Below, piece after piece: positions 1 through 4,943 of a stretch of DNA of 6,061 bases; within the stretch, counting starts at the first letter, position 1; the number at the start of each line of letters is the position of its first letter. The DNA is from an uncultured Solobacterium sp. (GTDB lineage Bacteria; Bacillota_I; Bacilli_A; Erysipelotrichales; Erysipelotrichaceae). The DNA lies in the NCBI GenBank assembly GCA_905235315.1, contig CAJOLG010000114.1, positions 1 to 6,061 on the forward strand, written 5' to 3'. Below the pieces are notes generated by a model. It worked only from the letters and a program-made list of their open reading frames with translations. It did no database searches and was not told the origin of the DNA. The position numbers were made by a program, and so were the translations under genes.

Positions 1-229
1 CATCGCCCCAGATGCGGAGCACACGGACTTTCTGTCCGTACTCCGGATCCTTGTTTTCATTGATAAACGCATCCGCTTCGGTAAAGAATACCTCTTCGTC
101 ATCAAACTTGCCGAGAATCCCCAGCATCTTTTTGTTCAGCCGTCCTCTTCCGGAAAGCACAATCACACGCCAGAACATATAAACGGTAATACCGATCAGA
201 AGCGCACTGAAAATCATACTCGTATTCAT
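1..229 (-). CDS. Single-pass membrane protein, N-terminal fragment (unrecognised)
   Basis: This is the first 76 codons of a gene whose 3' end lies beyond the left edge. The ATG at 229 is preceded by GAGGT (242 to 238) with an 8-nt spacer, which decides the start. Residues about 4-25 (SMIFSALLIGITVYMFWRVI) form one hydrophobic segment, followed by a positively charged stretch (RGRLNKK). That arrangement suggests an N-terminal membrane anchor with the remainder in the cytoplasm. The soluble part seen so far is mixed and acidic (KFDDEEVFFTEADAF, then NENKDPEYGQKVRVLRIWGD). I recognise no family from this fragment and assign no function. A possible -10 box lies directly upstream. A different-frame ORF overlapping here has no matching start signal and is a shadow. 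Confidence 0.75.
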   Translation of the reverse strand, partial: MNTSMIFSALLIGITVYMFWRVIVLSGRGRLNKKMLGILGKFDDEEVFFTEADAFINENKDPEYGQKVRVLRIWGD

Positions 230-248
230 AGTTATTTACCTCGTGTTT

Positions 249-254
249 ATTATA
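249..254 (-). promoter_or_regulatory. Candidate -10 box for the left-edge membrane protein gene
   Basis: A perfect TATAAT reads on the minus strand 6 nt before the GAGGT ribosome binding site. Transcription would begin near 242, giving a leader of only about 13 nt. No good -35 hexamer is present at 16-18 nt upstream, where the sequence is GC-rich and contains CGCGGCCGCG. It is therefore either an activator-dependent or weak promoter, or a chance match. Confidence 0.4.
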
Positions 255-319
255 TACGCTCGCGGCCGCGCATTCCGATGATTTGTCTGTTTTGTGGGGA
301 AAGCGAAGAACCCGCGCCT

Positions 320-341
320 GCCTGCGGGTCACCCCACAGGC
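320..341 (-). other. GC-rich stem-loop around a stop codon
   Basis: On the minus strand GCCTG pairs with CAGGC and an inner GGG pairs with CCC, leaving the TGA stop of the 101-residue gene in the loop. The sequence after it is not T-rich, so it does not look like a standard intrinsic terminator. It could still stabilise the 3' end of the message. Confidence 0.3.
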
Positions 342-634
342 GGCTTTCCGTTCGCAAACCAGGCTCCCCCGGAGTGTTTCCGATGTCTGTCGCTTTTCTG
401 TTTTTTCGGTTTCGGTCGGAGATGGGAAAAATCCGCCAGCGCCAGGTATTCCCAGCTGAGAACCTTCCAGCCTTCCGGAAGGTTCCAGCCGGACTCCCCG
501 TACACGGCCCGGGCATAACCGGTACCGCGGTACATGCCGTACCGGTATTCATAGTAGACCGCGCAGGGTTCCTGCAGAGCAGGTGTTTCCCTGCCGCTGT
601 GCCATGCTTTAAACTTCGGTTTGGTTTCATCCAT
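329..634 (-). CDS. Unrecognised 101-residue aromatic-rich protein
   Basis: I do not recognise this family. The start is set by a perfect AAGGAGG (650 to 644) with the following A, 8 nt before the ATG at 634. An in-frame ATG at 655 would begin upstream of that site and is rejected. Residues 22-65 are rich in Tyr, Trp and Gly (PCAVYYEYRYGMYRGTGYAR, then GWNLPEGWKVLSWEYLAL), which suggests a small beta-rich domain. Residues 71-86 are basic (HLRPKPKKQKSDRHRK) and the tail is Gly/Pro-rich and probably disordered. There is no signal peptide or membrane segment, so it is likely cytoplasmic. It is separated from the HAD gene by a strong terminator and has its own candidate promoter, so it is probably monocistronic. 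The strength of the ribosome binding site is the main evidence that it is real. Confidence 0.7.
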   Translation of the reverse strand: MDETKPKFKAWHSGRETPALQEPCAVYYEYRYGMYRGTGYARAVYGESGWNLPEGWKVLSWEYLALADFSHLRPKPKKQKSDRHRKHSGGAWFANGKPPVG

Positions 635-642
635 AGAAAAAA

Positions 643-650
643 TCCTCCTT
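643..650 (-). promoter_or_regulatory. Ribosome binding site fixing the start of the 101-residue gene
   Basis: AAGGAGGA lies 8 nt before the ATG at 634. It falls inside the longer reading frame that begins at 655, so it selects the internal ATG. Confidence 0.8.
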
Positions 651-658
651 GTCATCCT

Positions 659-699
659 CAGGACAGTCTGAACCTGTCGGTATCATCGGCTCTGTCCTG
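659..699 (-). other. Leader stem-loop upstream of the 101-residue gene
   Basis: CAGGACAG and CTGTCCTG form a perfect 8-bp stem with a 25-nt loop. The stem ends about 8 nt before the AAGGAGG ribosome binding site, so it lies in the predicted 5' leader and could affect translation. It does not match a riboswitch class that I recognise. Confidence 0.35.
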
Positions 700-749
700 C
701 GTTCCCGTTGTGACGCAGAGAATCGTTTTCGTATCGCTGTACATTGTCC

Positions 750-778
750 AGTATATCCCGCTGTTCAGCCCGTGTCGT
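750..778 (-). promoter_or_regulatory. Candidate sigma-A promoter for the 101-residue gene
   Basis: On the minus strand ACGACA (778 to 773, 4 of 6 matches to TTGACA) is followed by a 17-nt spacer and TATACT (755 to 750, 5 of 6 matches). Transcription would begin near 743, giving a leader of about 110 nt before the ATG at 634. A 15-bp palindrome lies upstream of the -35 region. Confidence 0.45.
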
Positions 779-804
779 TAAACCGTTGGTTTGAGTTTCC
801 TGCT

Positions 805-819
805 GTTCCCCTGGGGAAC
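805..819. repeat. 15-bp palindrome, possible operator
   Basis: GTTCCCC-T-GGGGAAC is a perfect inverted repeat with a single central base. With a 1-nt centre it is unlikely to act as an RNA hairpin and looks more like a dimeric DNA-binding site. It sits about 27 bp upstream of the -35 element of the candidate promoter at 750-778. The protein that might bind it is unknown. Confidence 0.35.
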
Positions 820-835
820 GGCTTAAACGTCCGAT

Positions 836-864
836 AAAAAACAGGCCGCAGATTTTACGGCCTG
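836..864 (-). terminator. Intrinsic terminator of the HAD phosphatase gene
   Basis: On the minus strand CAGGCCG and CGGCCTG form a 7-bp GC-rich stem with a 9-nt loop, followed at once by TTTTTT. It starts about 41 nt after the stop codon of the HAD gene. The overlapping alternative pairing GCCGCAG with CTGCGGC is also possible. Confidence 0.85.
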
Positions 865-905
865 CGGCTTGTTCATGCGTTTTTCGATCTGATACCGCTG
901 CCTGT

Positions 906-1556
906 TTACAGCCGGCCGGCCTTGATCTCCTGCAGCGCTTCCTGCAGGGAGGACAAAATGACCGCATCGCTGTTTCGCACCTCTTCTTTCGGCGGTACAT
1001 AATCCGGAATCATCACTGTCCGGCATCCGGCCGCCAGCCCCGCCATGACCCCGTTGTTGGAGTCTTCAAATACATAGCAGTTCCTCGGATCGAGGCCAAG
1101 CTGTTCTGCGGCATACAGGAAGATATCCGGTGCGGGTTTTCCTTTCCCGACCCGGCTTCCGCTGACGACCGCAGAAAAGTATTTCTCTGCCCCGGACACC
1201 CTGAGATTGTTCTGAATGACTTCGGGATAGGAAGAACTTGCGACCGCAAGTTTCAGATTCTGTGCCGAAAGCCAGTCGAGGAGTTCAAACAGGCCCGGTT
1301 TGACCGGAACCTCTTTCTTCAGTTTTTCCTCTACGGTGCCGACCACCCGCTGATACAATGCGACCGGATCATCGGTATGAAAATACGTTCGCACCACCGA
1401 TTTCAGAAGTTCTCCGCTGGAGCCGCTGACCTCAATTACAAACTGCTGCGGCAGGGTTAATCCCATCTCAGCCGCGAGCTCATTCCAGCCCGCCTGATAC
1501 ATTGCCTCGGTATCGAACATCAGTCCGTCCATGTCAAATATAGCGCCCTGCTTCAT
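906..1556 (-). CDS. HAD-superfamily phosphatase, beta-phosphoglucomutase-like subfamily
   Basis: This 216-residue protein has the full set of HAD motifs. Motif I is FDMDG with D8 as the expected nucleophile and D10 as acid/base. Motif II is AVASSS with S107. Motif III is the Lys of GKGKP (K140). Motif IV is VFEDS with E164 and D165 for Mg2+. The helical cap between motifs I and II (about residues 15-85) and the overall length fit the subfamily IA/type C1 cap enzymes such as beta-phosphoglucomutase and small sugar-phosphate phosphatases. The family hydrolyses or transfers phosphoryl groups on small metabolites in the cytoplasm. The cap does not show a substrate signature I can trust, so the substrate is left open. 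The start at 1556 is chosen because the longer frame to 1667 runs through the preceding terminator and promoter, and because homologues begin a few residues before motif I. Confidence 0.92.
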   Translation of the reverse strand: MKQGAIFDMDGLMFDTEAMYQAGWNELAAEMGLTLPQQFVIEVSGSSGELLKSVVRTYFHTDDPVALYQRVVGTVEEKLKKEVPVKPGLFELLDWLSAQNLKLAVASSSYPEVIQNNLRVSGAEKYFSAVVSGSRVGKGKPAPDIFLYAAEQLGLDPRNCYVFEDSNNGVMAGLAAGCRTVMIPDYVPPKEEVRNSDAVILSSLQEALQEIKAGRL

Positions 1557-1564
1557 TTTACGTA

Positions 1565-1572
1565 CCCGCCTT
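1565..1572 (-). promoter_or_regulatory. Ribosome binding site of the HAD gene
   Basis: AAGGCGGG lies 8 nt before the ATG at 1556 and has one mismatch to AAGGAGG in its first seven bases. A better-looking GGAGGT at 1578 to 1573 is too far (16 nt) from this ATG, and no in-frame start codon sits at the right distance from it. Confidence 0.5.
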
Positions 1573-1581
1573 ACCTCCGCA

Positions 1582-1590
1582 ATTCTACCA
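1582..1590 (-). promoter_or_regulatory. Extended -10 promoter for the HAD gene
   Basis: TGGTAGAAT on the minus strand fits the extended -10 pattern TGnTAtAAT with one mismatch. No clear -35 is present, which is acceptable for extended -10 promoters. Transcription would begin near 1575, giving a leader of about 19 nt. It lies downstream of the terminator of the preceding gene, as expected for an independent unit. Confidence 0.5.
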
Positions 1591-1658
1591 GAGAATCCAA
1601 CCCAAAACATCATCGCTGTTTCTGTTCTGTCACGCATCCCATGTCCGCATAACGACAG

Positions 1659-1683
1659 AAAAGGCATCCGGAATCCGGATGCC
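1659..1683 (-). terminator. Intrinsic terminator of the acidic multidomain protein gene
   Basis: On the minus strand GGCATCCGGA and TCCGGATGCC flank one central base, making a 21-bp perfect palindrome. As RNA it would fold with at least 8 bp and a 5-nt loop. TTTT then CTGT follows. It begins 10 nt after the TAA stop at 1694-1696. Confidence 0.85.
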
Positions 1684-1693
1684 CTGGGTCTGT

Positions 1694-3640
1694 TTACGAT
1701 TCTGTGTCCGGCTCTGTGACCGGCCCGGCAAGGGCGGCGATCTCCTCCTGCGGCATGCCGGTTTCGGCATACACCAGTTTCAGAAGCTCCATCGCCTCCG
1801 TATCCCCGCGTTCTGCCGCCGCATTCCAGTCTTCCTGTGCGCGGCTGTGAAGCTTCGCGGCCGCATCGTCCAGCAGGCTGAGGGGCTCTCCGGTACGCAT
1901 CAGATACGCTTTTGCCCGCAGGATGCCGAACTCTGAATCATTCAGATAGTCCGCCACGATATCCTTCGGGTCCCGCGGTCCTGCATCTTCCGCAAGTGCG
2001 CCGTTCTTTTCCCGGTAAACCCGTTCTGTTTCCTGCACTTCATGGCCGACAGCCATCAGTTTCTCCAGTTCACTGATCGAACCGGTTTCCATCAGATGAA
2101 GGAAGAACCGGCGCCGTTCCGCCTCAAACGTCTCTTCCGGCTTCTGTTCCCGGATCACACCGAGCAGCTGCTCGGACGCTTTCACATAATGCACATCCTC
2201 AAGCAGCCGCGCACGGATACTCTCATACAGATACTCCGCTTCCGGATGCTCCTTCAGATACCGGATCACGACCAGATAATCGGTCTCGGAACTGAACTGA
2301 ACGGGGATTCCCTCCATCATTTCCGCCCCGTTTCCGCGGACGGTATCATACGCTGTCGCGTGAAACAGAAGTTCCGTTGAAGTCGGGAAGGTGATCCACT
2401 TCTTATACGCGTCATAGAGCTCGGTATACATTACATAATCCCGGTCTTTGATGCAGTAGGTCTGAAGACGCCGGAGCGCTTTGTCTGTATTCGGCGAATT
2501 CTCGGGATCGCGGACTGCCTTTCGCAGGAAGCTTTCTGCCGCACCGTGCAGGTTGCCCTGGAGCTGATCCAGACGGCAGCCGATACTGTAATCATCACTC
2601 CCCGAACGGAGCGTATTTGAATCCAGCACCTTGCGGCTTCGTTTCAGATCTGCCGCGCTGAGCCCTTCTGCCTGCAGATGTTCCGGTACATCCAGAAGCG
2701 CTGCGATCGCCGGGATACTGCCGGCAATCACGGCCTTTTCAAAATCCGTGAACTCCTCTTCCGGCTCTGTGAGCGTATCCGGTGAGGCATAGACGGAAGC
2801 AGGGGCTGAGAACTCAGGCTCTTCTTCCTCCTTCGGGATATAATCCCGGGTCTCCGTCAGATCCACCGAAAAGGAAGGAATATCACCGATCAGTGCCTCT
2901 TCTTCCTTGGCGCTGCGGTGAATCATATGTTCCGGATTGAACATGCGGATCACTTCCTCATCGCTTAATACCGGTGTGCTTTCCGGAGCCGGTTCTTCCG
3001 GCAGCTCCGGAAGTTCCGGCAGTTCTTCTTCCGCCGCTTCCGGCACTTCTTCCGGTTCCGGCAGTTCTTCTTCCGGTTCAGTCTCCGGTTCTGAAATTTC
3101 AGGTTCTTCCTCTGCTTCCTCCGGCTGTTCTTCGGCCGCCTTTAAATACCGGTCAAGAAACGATGTGTCCGGCAGCTTGAATTCAACCTTCTCTGTCGGT
3201 GCTTCTTCCGCAATATCCTCAGGTGTTTCTTCTGTGGTTTCCGTCAGAGTCTTTTCGGGGGCTTCCGGCTCTTGCGCAATTTCTTCTGCCGGTTCCGTCA
3301 GTGTTTCTTCCGGAATATCCTCGGGCGTTTCTTCTGTGGTTTCCGCAGGTGGTTCCGTCAGAGCCTCTTCGGAGGTCTCCGTCACTTCCGCGATTTCTTC
3401 TGCCGGTTCCGTCAGTGTTTCTTCCGGTACCGGCTTGGTTTCTTCGGACGCTGCTTCGATGATTTCATAACAGGCGATGGCAGAAAGATCCGCAACTGCG
3501 GTCTTTCCGTTTCTCTGCCGGATCGTCACGGTCTCCGCATCCAGTGCAGTGATCGTGCCGATGATCTCTTTCGGCCCAACGACCAGCTCTGCGTCCAGGC
3601 CGATGCGCGCTTCTTTTAAAAATCTGTCAATCAAAGCCAT
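1694..3640 (-). CDS. Acidic 648-residue protein: Sm-like N-terminus, Glu/Pro/Thr-rich linker, helical-repeat C-terminus
   Basis: I do not recognise a named family. The ATG at 3640 has GGGGAGG 8 nt upstream. An in-frame ATG at 3691 adds 17 residues but lies in the leader and is rejected. Residues 1-62 resemble a small beta-barrel of the Sm/Hfq type: a short helix (LIDRFLKEARIG), then strands with GTITALDAETVTIRQRNGK and a final hydrophobic strand. This is an inference from pattern only. Residues 64-300 are low-complexity and strongly acidic. Residues 171-220 contain 25 Glu and no Lys or Arg. Residues 72-143 are two tandem copies of one unit. Short less acidic islands (152-170 and 225-268) may be binding motifs. 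Residues 298-640 are predicted helical and resemble TPR/Sel1-type solenoids, for example WNAAAERGDTEAMELLKLVY near 605-624. There is no signal peptide or membrane segment, so it is likely a cytoplasmic scaffold or RNA-linked protein. It is followed by a strong terminator. Confidence 0.88.
   Translation of the reverse strand: MALIDRFLKEARIGLDAELVVGPKEIIGTITALDAETVTIRQRNGKTAVADLSAIACYEIIEAASEETKPVPEETLTEPAEEIAEVTETSEEALTEPPAETTEETPEDIPEETLTEPAEEIAQEPEAPEKTLTETTEETPEDIAEEAPTEKVEFKLPDTSFLDRYLKAAEEQPEEAEEEPEISEPETEPEEELPEPEEVPEAAEEELPELPELPEEPAPESTPVLSDEEVIRMFNPEHMIHRSAKEEEALIGDIPSFSVDLTETRDYIPKEEEEPEFSAPASVYASPDTLTEPEEEFTDFEKAVIAGSIPAIAALLDVPEHLQAEGLSAADLKRSRKVLDSNTLRSGSDDYSIGCRLDQLQGNLHGAAESFLRKAVRDPENSPNTDKALRRLQTYCIKDRDYVMYTELYDAYKKWITFPTSTELLFHATAYDTVRGNGAEMMEGIPVQFSSETDYLVVIRYLKEHPEAEYLYESIRARLLEDVHYVKASEQLLGVIREQKPEETFEAERRRFFLHLMETGSISELEKLMAVGHEVQETERVYREKNGALAEDAGPRDPKDIVADYLNDSEFGILRAKAYLMRTGEPLSLLDDAAAKLHSRAQEDWNAAAERGDTEAMELLKLVYAETGMPQEEIAALAGPVTEPDTES
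3212..3427 (-). repeat. In-frame tandem duplication in the acidic linker
   Basis: Two copies of one unit encode residues 72-109 and 110-143. Both begin PEETLTEPAEEIA and end TTEETPEDI, and the second copy is four residues shorter. At the DNA level 35 bases are identical at 3279-3313 and 3393-3427, offset by 114 bp, which is exactly 38 codons. Such repeats can expand or contract by replication slippage without breaking the frame. Confidence 0.85.
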
Positions 3641-3648
3641 ACAGGTTT

Positions 3649-3655
3649 CCTCCCC
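3649..3655 (-). promoter_or_regulatory. Ribosome binding site fixing the start of the acidic protein
   Basis: GGGGAGG lies 8 nt before the ATG at 3640 and selects it over the in-frame ATG at 3691. Confidence 0.8.
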
Positions 3656-3685
3656 TGATATACGCTGTTTGTGAACATAGGATAC

Positions 3686-3701
3686 CCGCATCGCAATGCG
3701 G
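3686..3701 (-). other. Leader hairpin of the acidic-protein gene
   Basis: CCGCAT-TGCG-ATGCGG forms a perfect 6-bp stem with a 4-nt loop. It lies between the predicted transcription start and the ribosome binding site and has no T-tract. It could be an mRNA stability or regulatory element, or a DNA operator. Confidence 0.35.
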
Positions 3702-3710
3702 CAGATGTTC

Positions 3711-3780
3711 GTTCCGTTAAAAACTATTATAAATTAATATTCCCGGCTTCGGCTTCCGGATGGAGCGGTTCCGTTAAAAA
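3711..3780 (-). promoter_or_regulatory. Candidate promoter with two 13-bp direct repeats
   Basis: A perfect TATAAT reads on the minus strand at 3731 to 3726 in an AT-rich stretch, and transcription would begin near 3719. No acceptable -35 is present at 16-18 nt. TTTTTAACGGAAC occurs twice on the minus strand, at 3780-3768 and at 3723-3711, 57 bp apart. The copies fall at about -61 to -49 and -4 to +9, places typical for regulator binding. The missing -35 and the paired repeats together suggest a regulated promoter, but no binding protein can be named. Confidence 0.45.
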
Positions 3781-3787
3781 ATCCGGC

Positions 3788-3973
3788 TCAGCTTTCCCGT
3801 ATTTCTTTTTCCATCCGTTTTTTTCGATCATCCCGGCGCCGGTCTTTCACCACCCGGGTGCCCGGTACCCGTTCACCGCGAAGTGCATCCCGCAGTTCTT
3901 TATCCTGCATGCGGCGTTCCTTCCCGGGATTCTTTTTCTTCGCAGTTTTCAGTGTTCTGTTCTTCTGTTTCAT
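3788..3973 (-). CDS. Small, strongly basic 61-residue protein (unrecognised)
   Basis: The ATG at 3973 is preceded by GAGGGA, with GAGG 8 nt before the start. A longer frame to 4078 is rejected because it runs into the terminator of the AraC gene. The protein has 25 Lys/Arg against 11 Asp/Glu, no Cys, His, Trp, Tyr or Phe, and few hydrophobic residues. Its ends are a Lys-rich start (KQKNRTLKTAKKKNPGKERR) and an Arg/Asp/Lys-rich tail (KDRRRDDRKKRMEKEIRES). It is probably extended or helical rather than a compact fold, and nucleic-acid or ribosome binding would be typical for such composition. This is an inference, not a family match. It lies 147 bp upstream of the acidic 648-residue protein gene with no clear terminator between them, so read-through is possible. 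Confidence 0.6.
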   Translation of the reverse strand: MKQKNRTLKTAKKKNPGKERRMQDKELRDALRGERVPGTRVVKDRRRDDRKKRMEKEIRES

Positions 3974-3988
3974 ATCTCTTCCCTCTGC

Positions 3989-3994
3989 AGTATA
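3989..3994 (-). promoter_or_regulatory. Weak candidate -10 box for the basic small-protein gene
   Basis: TATACT reads on the minus strand just before the GAGGGA ribosome binding site. No good -35 lies upstream. Initiation 7 nt downstream would fall inside the ribosome binding site, so the match may be fortuitous or initiation may occur slightly earlier. Confidence 0.25.
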
Positions 3995-4060
3995 TCCTTC
4001 GGTCTTCCGGTACCGTCCGGCAGTGCGGTTTTTCTCATTGTATCCGGAATCGCAGAAACG

Positions 4061-4101
4061 AAAAAGAGCCCGCATCACTCTTACGAATGATTCAGGCTCT
4101 T
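4061..4101 (-). terminator. Intrinsic terminator of the AraC-type regulator gene
   Basis: AAGAGCCTG pairs with CGGGCTCTT (9 bp with one G-T wobble). Further inside, ATCATT pairs with AGTGAT across a one-base mismatch, leaving a 6-nt loop. A T-tract follows the stem. It starts 8 nt after the stop codon at 4110-4112. Confidence 0.9.
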
Positions 4102-4109
4102 GACACCGC

Positions 4110-4943
4110 TCAGTCTTTTTTCAGCGGAATCCAAATAAAGCTTTCACAGTCAGCGGGGTTTTCGGTCTGCGGGCCATATACTTCAAGCGAATAATTTCCC
4201 GCAAGGCTGTACTCCTTCAACGCCGGCAGCCACTCAGACCAAATCTCCGTATTCACCCGCTGCAGACTTTCCGGAAGCGGGCCTCTGCATCGAAACTCGG
4301 CCCAGAGTCCGCCCGGAATGACGGCGGTTTCGCATCCCTCCGGGATTTCCTCCCACGGCCTGTACAGATCCGCGATCCAGTAGTCAAACTCAGTTCCTGT
4401 TCCTTCCATACAGACGCCGAACACTCCGTTCAGTGAATGTTCCTCCCGCAGCCATTCATTCCAGAACTTCGGAATCTCCTGATAACAGGTGTCAGAATGG
4501 AATCTGCGTTTCACGCCGACAATCGAAAACGGCGCTTTTTCTTTCAGTCGATAATCCAGCATCGTTCCTCCTTCTAATGCAATGCGGATGCGCAGAGGGG
4601 CAATGGACCGCAGCGGAACACCGGATTCCCGCGCTTTCGACGGGGTGATGCCGTGAAACCGCTGGAACGCTTTCGCAAAGCTGTCCGGCGATTCATAGCC
4701 GTACTTCATCGCGATCTCAATAATCTTCCTGTCTGTGCCCGCCAGTTCCTGCGCAGCCAGCGTCATGCGTCTGCCGCGAATGAATTCTCCGACGGTCATC
4801 CCGCAGAGCGCACCGAAGATCCGCTGGTAATAAAACGGCGAAAGCGCAGCCTGTTCCGCGATCGCTTCGATTTCCAGCGTTCCGGTCAGATTCTCTTCAA
4901 TGTAATCCAGTGACTTCTGAAACCCGTCGATCCAGTTCTGCAT
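4110..4943 (-). CDS. AraC-family transcriptional regulator with GyrI-like effector-binding domain
   Basis: This 277-residue protein is probably a small-molecule-responsive transcription factor. Residues 5-106 form the AraC/XylS double helix-turn-helix. The first is around LEIEAIAEQAALSPFYYQRI (23-42). The second is around KIIEIAMKYGYESPDSFAKA (73-92), followed by the family signature FQRFHGITPSKAR. Residues 128-276 match a GyrI-like/AraC effector-binding domain in pattern: a first strand with YRLKEKAPFSIVGVKRRF, then FGVCMEGTGTEFDYWIA, a WAEF strand, and a final LEVYGP strand that carries a Glu (E254) in the position often used to bind cationic ligands. This N-terminal HTH plus C-terminal GyrI order is a known arrangement, as in Rob-like proteins. 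The start has AAGGAGAGGA upstream at 4960 to 4951. The gene lies downstream of a CDF exporter gene on the same strand, but the targets and ligand cannot be read from the sequence. Confidence 0.93.
   Translation of the reverse strand: MQNWIDGFQKSLDYIEENLTGTLEIEAIAEQAALSPFYYQRIFGALCGMTVGEFIRGRRMTLAAQELAGTDRKIIEIAMKYGYESPDSFAKAFQRFHGITPSKARESGVPLRSIAPLRIRIALEGGTMLDYRLKEKAPFSIVGVKRRFHSDTCYQEIPKFWNEWLREEHSLNGVFGVCMEGTGTEFDYWIADLYRPWEEIPEGCETAVIPGGLWAEFRCRGPLPESLQRVNTEIWSEWLPALKEYSLAGNYSLEVYGPQTENPADCESFIWIPLKKD

Noticed and set aside
260..270. CGCGGCCGCG palindrome near the left-edge promoter
   Set aside because: Short GC-only palindromes arise easily by chance, and its spacing to the -10 box does not fit a recognised site.
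278..781. Plus-strand frame of 167 codons across the 101-residue gene
   Set aside because: It is antisense to a gene with a perfect ribosome binding site, has irregular composition and spans the leader and promoter of that gene. No start signal was seen.
683..1026. Minus-strand frames overlapping the end of the HAD gene
   Set aside because: They run through the HAD terminator in other frames and have no ribosome binding site or family resemblance.
1557..1667. N-terminal extension of the HAD frame to an ATG at 1667
   Set aside because: It would start inside the terminator of the previous gene and run through the extended -10 promoter. HAD proteins of this type begin just before the FDMDG motif.
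2937..3470. Plus-strand frame encoding a 177-residue serine/glycine-rich protein
   Set aside because: It is the antisense shadow of the Glu-rich region of the acidic protein: GAA/GAG/CCG codons read backward give Ser-rich strings. It has no ribosome binding site or domain.
3974..4078. N-terminal extension of the basic small protein to an ATG at 4078
   Set aside because: It begins inside the AraC-gene terminator and lacks a ribosome binding site, whereas the ATG at 3973 has one.
3671..4194. Overlapping plus-strand frames with hydrophobic or Phe-rich strings
   Set aside because: They are antisense to the basic protein and the terminator; Lys codons read backward give Phe/Leu. There are no start signals.
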